Shown piece by piece: positions 60,852 to 64,000 of a DNA stretch of 64,000 nucleotides. A program made the translations under genes and the position numbers. Numbering within the stretch: position 1 is the stretch's first letter; each line of letters starts with the position of its first letter. Below the pieces are notes generated by a model. That model was not told where the DNA came from. It did not search any database and saw nothing but the letters and a program-made list of their open reading frames with translations. Where the stretch lies: contig JAFSJK010000022.1 of assembly GCA_017439305.1 (NCBI GenBank), positions 33,578 through 97,577 on the forward strand, in the 5' to 3' direction. The stretch is from Bacteroidales bacterium. Lineage in GTDB: Bacteria; Bacteroidota; Bacteroidia; Bacteroidales; UBA932.

Positions 60852-62344
60852 ACAATCTTGTTGATACAGTCCACATAGGCTTCGATGGAGGCTGTCACAA
60901 TGTCCGTAGACGCTCCGAAACCGTAATAAACGCGCCCCTCGTTCTCCACCTGCATATGCACCTTGCAGCAGTCATCGGATCCTTTGGAGACGCCCTGGAT
61001 AGTATATTCGTTAATGGTGAGATGACGCTTCACGATCTGACGGAGGGCATTGATGGCAGCGTCCACCGGACCGTTGCCGGTCGCAGCCGCCTCGAACTTC
61101 TCCCCGGCGATGTCCAGTCCGACGGAAGCCACCGGCTTCACGCCGATGCCGCTCGTCGCCTGGAGCCAGTCCACCTTGATGCGGCGCTTGGCGGCCCGGT
61201 CGGCCCCGGCGAGCATCAGGATGTCGTCATCGTGGATCTCCTTCTTGCTGTCGGCCAGGCGGAGGAACTGCTCGTACACCTCGTCCAACTTGTTCTCATC
61301 CATCTTCACGCCATTCACTTCCAGCCGGTACTTGAGGGCCGCCCGGCCGCTCCGGGCCGTCAGGACGATGGAATTCGTGTCGATACCCACATCCTTCGGA
61401 TCGATGATCTCATAGGTTTCCGCATTCTTCAGGACGCCGTCCTGGTGGATGCCGGACGAATGGGCGAAAGCGTTCTTGCCCACGATCGCCTTGTTAGGCT
61501 GGACGGGCATGTTCATCAGGGAGGACACCAGCCGGCTGGTGGGATAGATCCGCTTGGTATTGATGTTCGTCTCCAGCGGAATCCCGTGATGGGCCTTCAG
61601 GATCATCGCGATCTCCTCCAGGGCGGTGTTCCCCGCCCGTTCACCGATGCCGTTGATGGTCACCTCGCACTGTCTGGCCCCGTTCAGCAGGCCGGCCATC
61701 GTGTTGGCCGTCGCCATCCCGAGGTCGTTGTGGCAGTGCGTGGAAATGACCGCTTTATGGATGCCGTCCACATGCTCCATCAGGTACTTGATCTTGGCGC
61801 CGAACTCCTCCGGCAGGCAGTATCCGGTCGTATCGGGGATATTGACCACCGTCGCCCCTGCCTTGATGACGGCTTCCACCACGCGGGCAAGATACTCATT
61901 GTCAGTCCTTCCGGCATCCTCCGCATAGAATTCCACATCCTCGACGTACTTTTTCGCGTACTTGACGGCGCGGACGGCCCGTTCCAGGACCTCTTCCCGG
62001 TTCGAGTTGAACTTATAGCGGATATGGGAATCGGACGTGCCGATCCCGGTATGGATCCGGCCCCGCTTCGCATACTTCAGGGCCTCCGCGGCCATGTCGA
62101 TATCCTTCTCGACGGCCCGCGACAGGGCGCATACCGTCGGCCAGGTCACGGCCTTGGAGATTTCCACCACCGAATTGAAATCACCCGGACTGGAAATCGG
62201 GAAACCGGCCTCGATGATGTCCACGCCGAGCAGTTCCAGCGCCTTGGCCACCTGGATCTTCTCCACGGTGTTCAGCTGGCATCCGGGAACCTGTTCCCCG
62301 TCGCGGAGCGTCGTATCGAATATGTATACCCGGTCGCTGCTCAT
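60848..62344 (-). CDS. leuA: 2-isopropylmalate synthase
   Basis: A 498-residue protein. [17 protein letters not shown] near residue 9, [15 protein letters not shown] near 205, [16 protein letters not shown] near 230, and a C-terminal leucine-binding regulatory domain (about 385-498). It condenses acetyl-CoA and 2-oxoisovalerate, the first step to leucine, and is usually feedback-inhibited by leucine. Confidence 0.94.
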   Translation of the reverse strand: MSSDRVYIFDTTLRDGEQVPGCQLNTVEKIQVAKALELLGVDIIEAGFPISSPGDFNSVVEISKAVTWPTVCALSRAVEKDIDMAAEALKYAKRGRIHTGIGTSDSHIRYKFNSNREEVLERAVRAVKYAKKYVEDVEFYAEDAGRTDNEYLARVVEAVIKAGATVVNIPDTTGYCLPEEFGAKIKYLMEHVDGIHKAVISTHCHNDLGMATANTMAGLLNGARQCEVTINGIGERAGNTALEEIAMILKAHHGIPLETNINTKRIYPTSRLVSSLMNMPVQPNKAIVGKNAFAHSSGIHQDGVLKNAETYEIIDPKDVGIDTNSIVLTARSGRAALKYRLEVNGVKMDENKLDEVYEQFLRLADSKKEIHDDDILMLAGADRAAKRRIKVDWLQATSGIGVKPVASVGLDIAGEKFEAAATGNGPVDAAINALRQIVKRHLTINEYTIQGVSKGSDDCCKVHMQVENEGRVYYGFGASTDIVTASIEAYVDCINKIV

Positions 62345-63390
62345 CGGTCGATCTCTTCGGGACGGAGTTTACGGACAGCGGCACCGGTCCGCCAGAGTTC
62401 GCTCTCACGGAGAGCCTTCAATTCTTCCTCCAGGCCCTTGCGGTAGTCGGGCTTGGAATTCGCGTCGATGGAAATCTGGGCCTCGTTGCCGCTGGCAACA
62501 CTCTCGTACAACTTCTCGAACACCGGCTTGGTGGCATCGTGGAACGGGCCCATCCAGTCCAGGGCGCCGCGCTGCGCGGTCGTGGAGCAATTCGCATACA
62601 TCCAGTCCATGCCCTTCTCGGCAAAGAGCGGCATCAGGGACTGGGTCAGTTCCTCGACCGTCTCGTTGAAAGCCTCGGACGGGCTGTGCCCGTGTGCGCG
62701 AAGGACTTCGTACTGGGCCAGCAGGATGCCCTGGATGGCGCCCATCAGGGTTCCACGCTCACCGGTGAGGTCGGAATAGACCTCGCGCTTGAAGTCAGTC
62801 TCGAACAGATAACCCGAACCGACACCGATGCCCAGGGCCAGGGTGCGCTCGAGGGCGCGGCCGGTAGCATCCTGATACACGGCATAGGAGGAATTCACGC
62901 CACGTCCCTGCAGGAACAGACGACGGAGAGAGGTACCGGAGCCCTTGGGGGCCACCATGATCACGTCCACGTCCTTCGGAGGAACGATACCGGTGCGGTC
63001 GTTATACGTGATGCCGAAGCCGTGGGAGAAATAGAGGGCCTTTCCCGGGGTCAGATGCTTCTTCACCGTGGGCCAGACGGCGATCTGGGCGGCATCGGAT
63101 ACCAGGTACTGGATGATGGTTCCCTTCTCGCAGGCCTCCTCGATCTCGAAGAGGTCCACGCCCGGGACCCAGCCGTCGGCGACCGCCTTGTCGTAGGTCT
63201 TGCCTTTGCGCTGGCCCACGATGACCTTGAAACCGTTGTCCTTCAGGTTCAGGGACTGACCGGGGCCTTGCACGCCATAGCCGATGACGGCGATGACTTC
63301 GTCCTTCAGGACTTCACGGGCTTTTTCCAGGGTAAACTCCTCGCGGGTCACGACGTTCTCGTCCACTCCGCCGAAATTGATCTTTGCCAT
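62341..63390 (-). CDS. ilvC: Ketol-acid reductoisomerase
   Basis: A 349-residue protein. The NADPH site [13 protein letters not shown] is near residue 38, with VGQRKGKTY after it. [15 protein letters not shown] replaces the more common APKGPG form, and the acidic metal-site region is [17 protein letters not shown] near 210. It converts acetolactate and acetohydroxybutyrate to the dihydroxy acids. Its stop overlaps leuA by 4 bases. Confidence 0.95.
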   Translation of the reverse strand: MAKINFGGVDENVVTREEFTLEKAREVLKDEVIAVIGYGVQGPGQSLNLKDNGFKVIVGQRKGKTYDKAVADGWVPGVDLFEIEEACEKGTIIQYLVSDAAQIAVWPTVKKHLTPGKALYFSHGFGITYNDRTGIVPPKDVDVIMVAPKGSGTSLRRLFLQGRGVNSSYAVYQDATGRALERTLALGIGVGSGYLFETDFKREVYSDLTGERGTLMGAIQGILLAQYEVLRAHGHSPSEAFNETVEELTQSLMPLFAEKGMDWMYANCSTTAQRGALDWMGPFHDATKPVFEKLYESVASGNEAQISIDANSKPDYRKGLEEELKALRESELWRTGAAVRKLRPEEIDR

Positions 63391-63393
63391 AAT

Positions 63394-63954
63394 TTATTGA
63401 TTGTTAAGTTGTTGTTTTCTTTCTCTCTCCCGTTTACGCAGGAACTTGAAGACAGGTTCCTGCTCGGCCCGGGACACCGCGATCCGTCCGGAACGGACGA
63501 ACTGCAGCACGCCGATGGGCTTGAGATCGTCGTGCAGGGCGGCCGTTTCGTCCGACAGGCCTGTCTTCTGGATGACCGTGAACACCTTGTTCATCTCCAC
63601 GATGCGCGCGTGATAGCGGTTCAGCAGGGTTTCGATGTCTCCGTACTCGAGCAGCGCCGGCGTAGGCACCTTATACAGGCACAGCTCACGGTACACGATC
63701 TTGTCGGCCGTGTAGAAGAAGACCTTGATCACGTCCACGCGCTTTTCGATCTGCTGGACACTCTCGCGCACTTTCTTCTCCGGACCCGAGGTCACGATGG
63801 TGATGTTGTGGACACCCTCCATCGAGGTGGCGCCCGCGGACAGGCTCCAGATGCTGAGACCGTGGCGCGTGAACACGTTCGTGATCTGCGCCAGGAGGCC
63901 GATCTGGTTCTCGGTGTAGATGGTCACCGTGTATTCTTTCACTTCGCTATCCAT
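63394..63954 (-). CDS. ilvN: Acetolactate synthase small (regulatory) subunit
   Basis: A 186-residue protein with an N-terminal ACT domain (EYTVTIYTENQIGLLAQITNVF and TRHGLSIWSLSAG, about 6-40) and the C-terminal small-subunit domain (from about 90; YRELCLYKVP, IVEMNKVFTVIQKTG). It confers valine feedback control on IlvB. Its ATG overlaps the ilvB stop by 8 bases. Confidence 0.93.
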   Translation of the reverse strand: MDSEVKEYTVTIYTENQIGLLAQITNVFTRHGLSIWSLSAGATSMEGVHNITIVTSGPEKKVRESVQQIEKRVDVIKVFFYTADKIVYRELCLYKVPTPALLEYGDIETLLNRYHARIVEMNKVFTVIQKTGLSDETAALHDDLKPIGVLQFVRSGRIAVSRAEQEPVFKFLRKRERERKQQLNNQ

Positions 63955-64000
63955 TGTACCATTCGTTTTCCGTGATCATAATCTGGTGGATGCCCTTGCC
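63947..64000 (-). CDS. ilvB: Acetolactate synthase large subunit, C-terminal end
   Basis: Only the last 17 codons lie in the window: GKGIHQIMITENEWYNG then TAG (63949-63947). The position directly before ilvN, with overlap, identifies it as the large subunit end; the rest is beyond the right window edge. Confidence 0.7.
   Translation of the reverse strand, partial: GKGIHQIMITENEWYNG

Overview
The window looks like chromosomal DNA of a member of the Bacteroidota, most likely an uncultured gut- or rumen-type Bacteroidales with a fairly GC-rich genome. The evidence is internal. Many genes carry the Bacteroidota promoter form (TTTG, 19-21 bases, TAnnTTTG). BACON, Big_2 and FISUMP-type surface lipoproteins occur, as do a radical SAM/lipoprotein pair, a TPP-riboswitch-controlled TonB receptor, and a leu block with a second citramalate-synthase-like gene. 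The first and last genes are cut by the window ends.

Left part (1-28.6 kb) is mostly ordinary chromosome. It holds a CorC/CNNM-type CBS protein end, a flavoprotein, RmuC, two genes for GDP-activated heptose synthesis (HddA and an HddC-phosphatase fusion), an HD hydrolase, two small lipoproteins, FprA flavoprotein, rhomboid protease, SGNH hydrolase, flavin reductase-like protein, tRNA-Cys, RlmI, an RNase D-like exonuclease, proteases, PssA, rubrerythrin, a GH25 lysozyme and an S9 peptidase. Next comes a tight three-gene radical SAM/lipoprotein operon (20.7-22.5 kb), a beta-helix lipoprotein, LpxB, SurE, GAPDH and an OmpA-type protein.

Middle part (28.6-46.3 kb) is the accessory region and the most interesting stretch. 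A leftward cluster encodes a LytTR regulator, an FHA-membrane-zinc-ribbon protein, a BspA-type LRR protein, a secreted caspase-like protease, a zinc-ribbon-FHA protein, a PP2C phosphatase, a membrane-anchored Asp-loop (EF-hand-like) protein, a Ser/Thr kinase, an outer-membrane protein and two large BACON/Big_2/FISUMP surface lipoproteins. It therefore has a phosphorylation writer, eraser and two readers next to a protease and repeat-rich surface proteins. Left of it is an AT-rich island with a deaminase-fold toxin candidate and a putative immunity gene, a phage-like gene, a broken reading frame, a BACON lipoprotein broken by an amber codon, and a second copy of the outer-membrane protein. On its right is a divergent toxin-antitoxin-like pair.

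Right part (46.3-64 kb) returns to core genes: YggS, YidC, a DUF349 protein, TrmD, a likely small RNA with a consensus promoter and terminator, a thiamine-type TonB receptor under a TPP riboswitch, glutaminyl cyclotransferase, RNase P RNA, and a nine-gene leftward ilv-leu operon (ilvB, ilvN, ilvC, leuA, leuC, leuD, cimA, leuB, ilvE) that covers most steps to leucine, valine and isoleucine.
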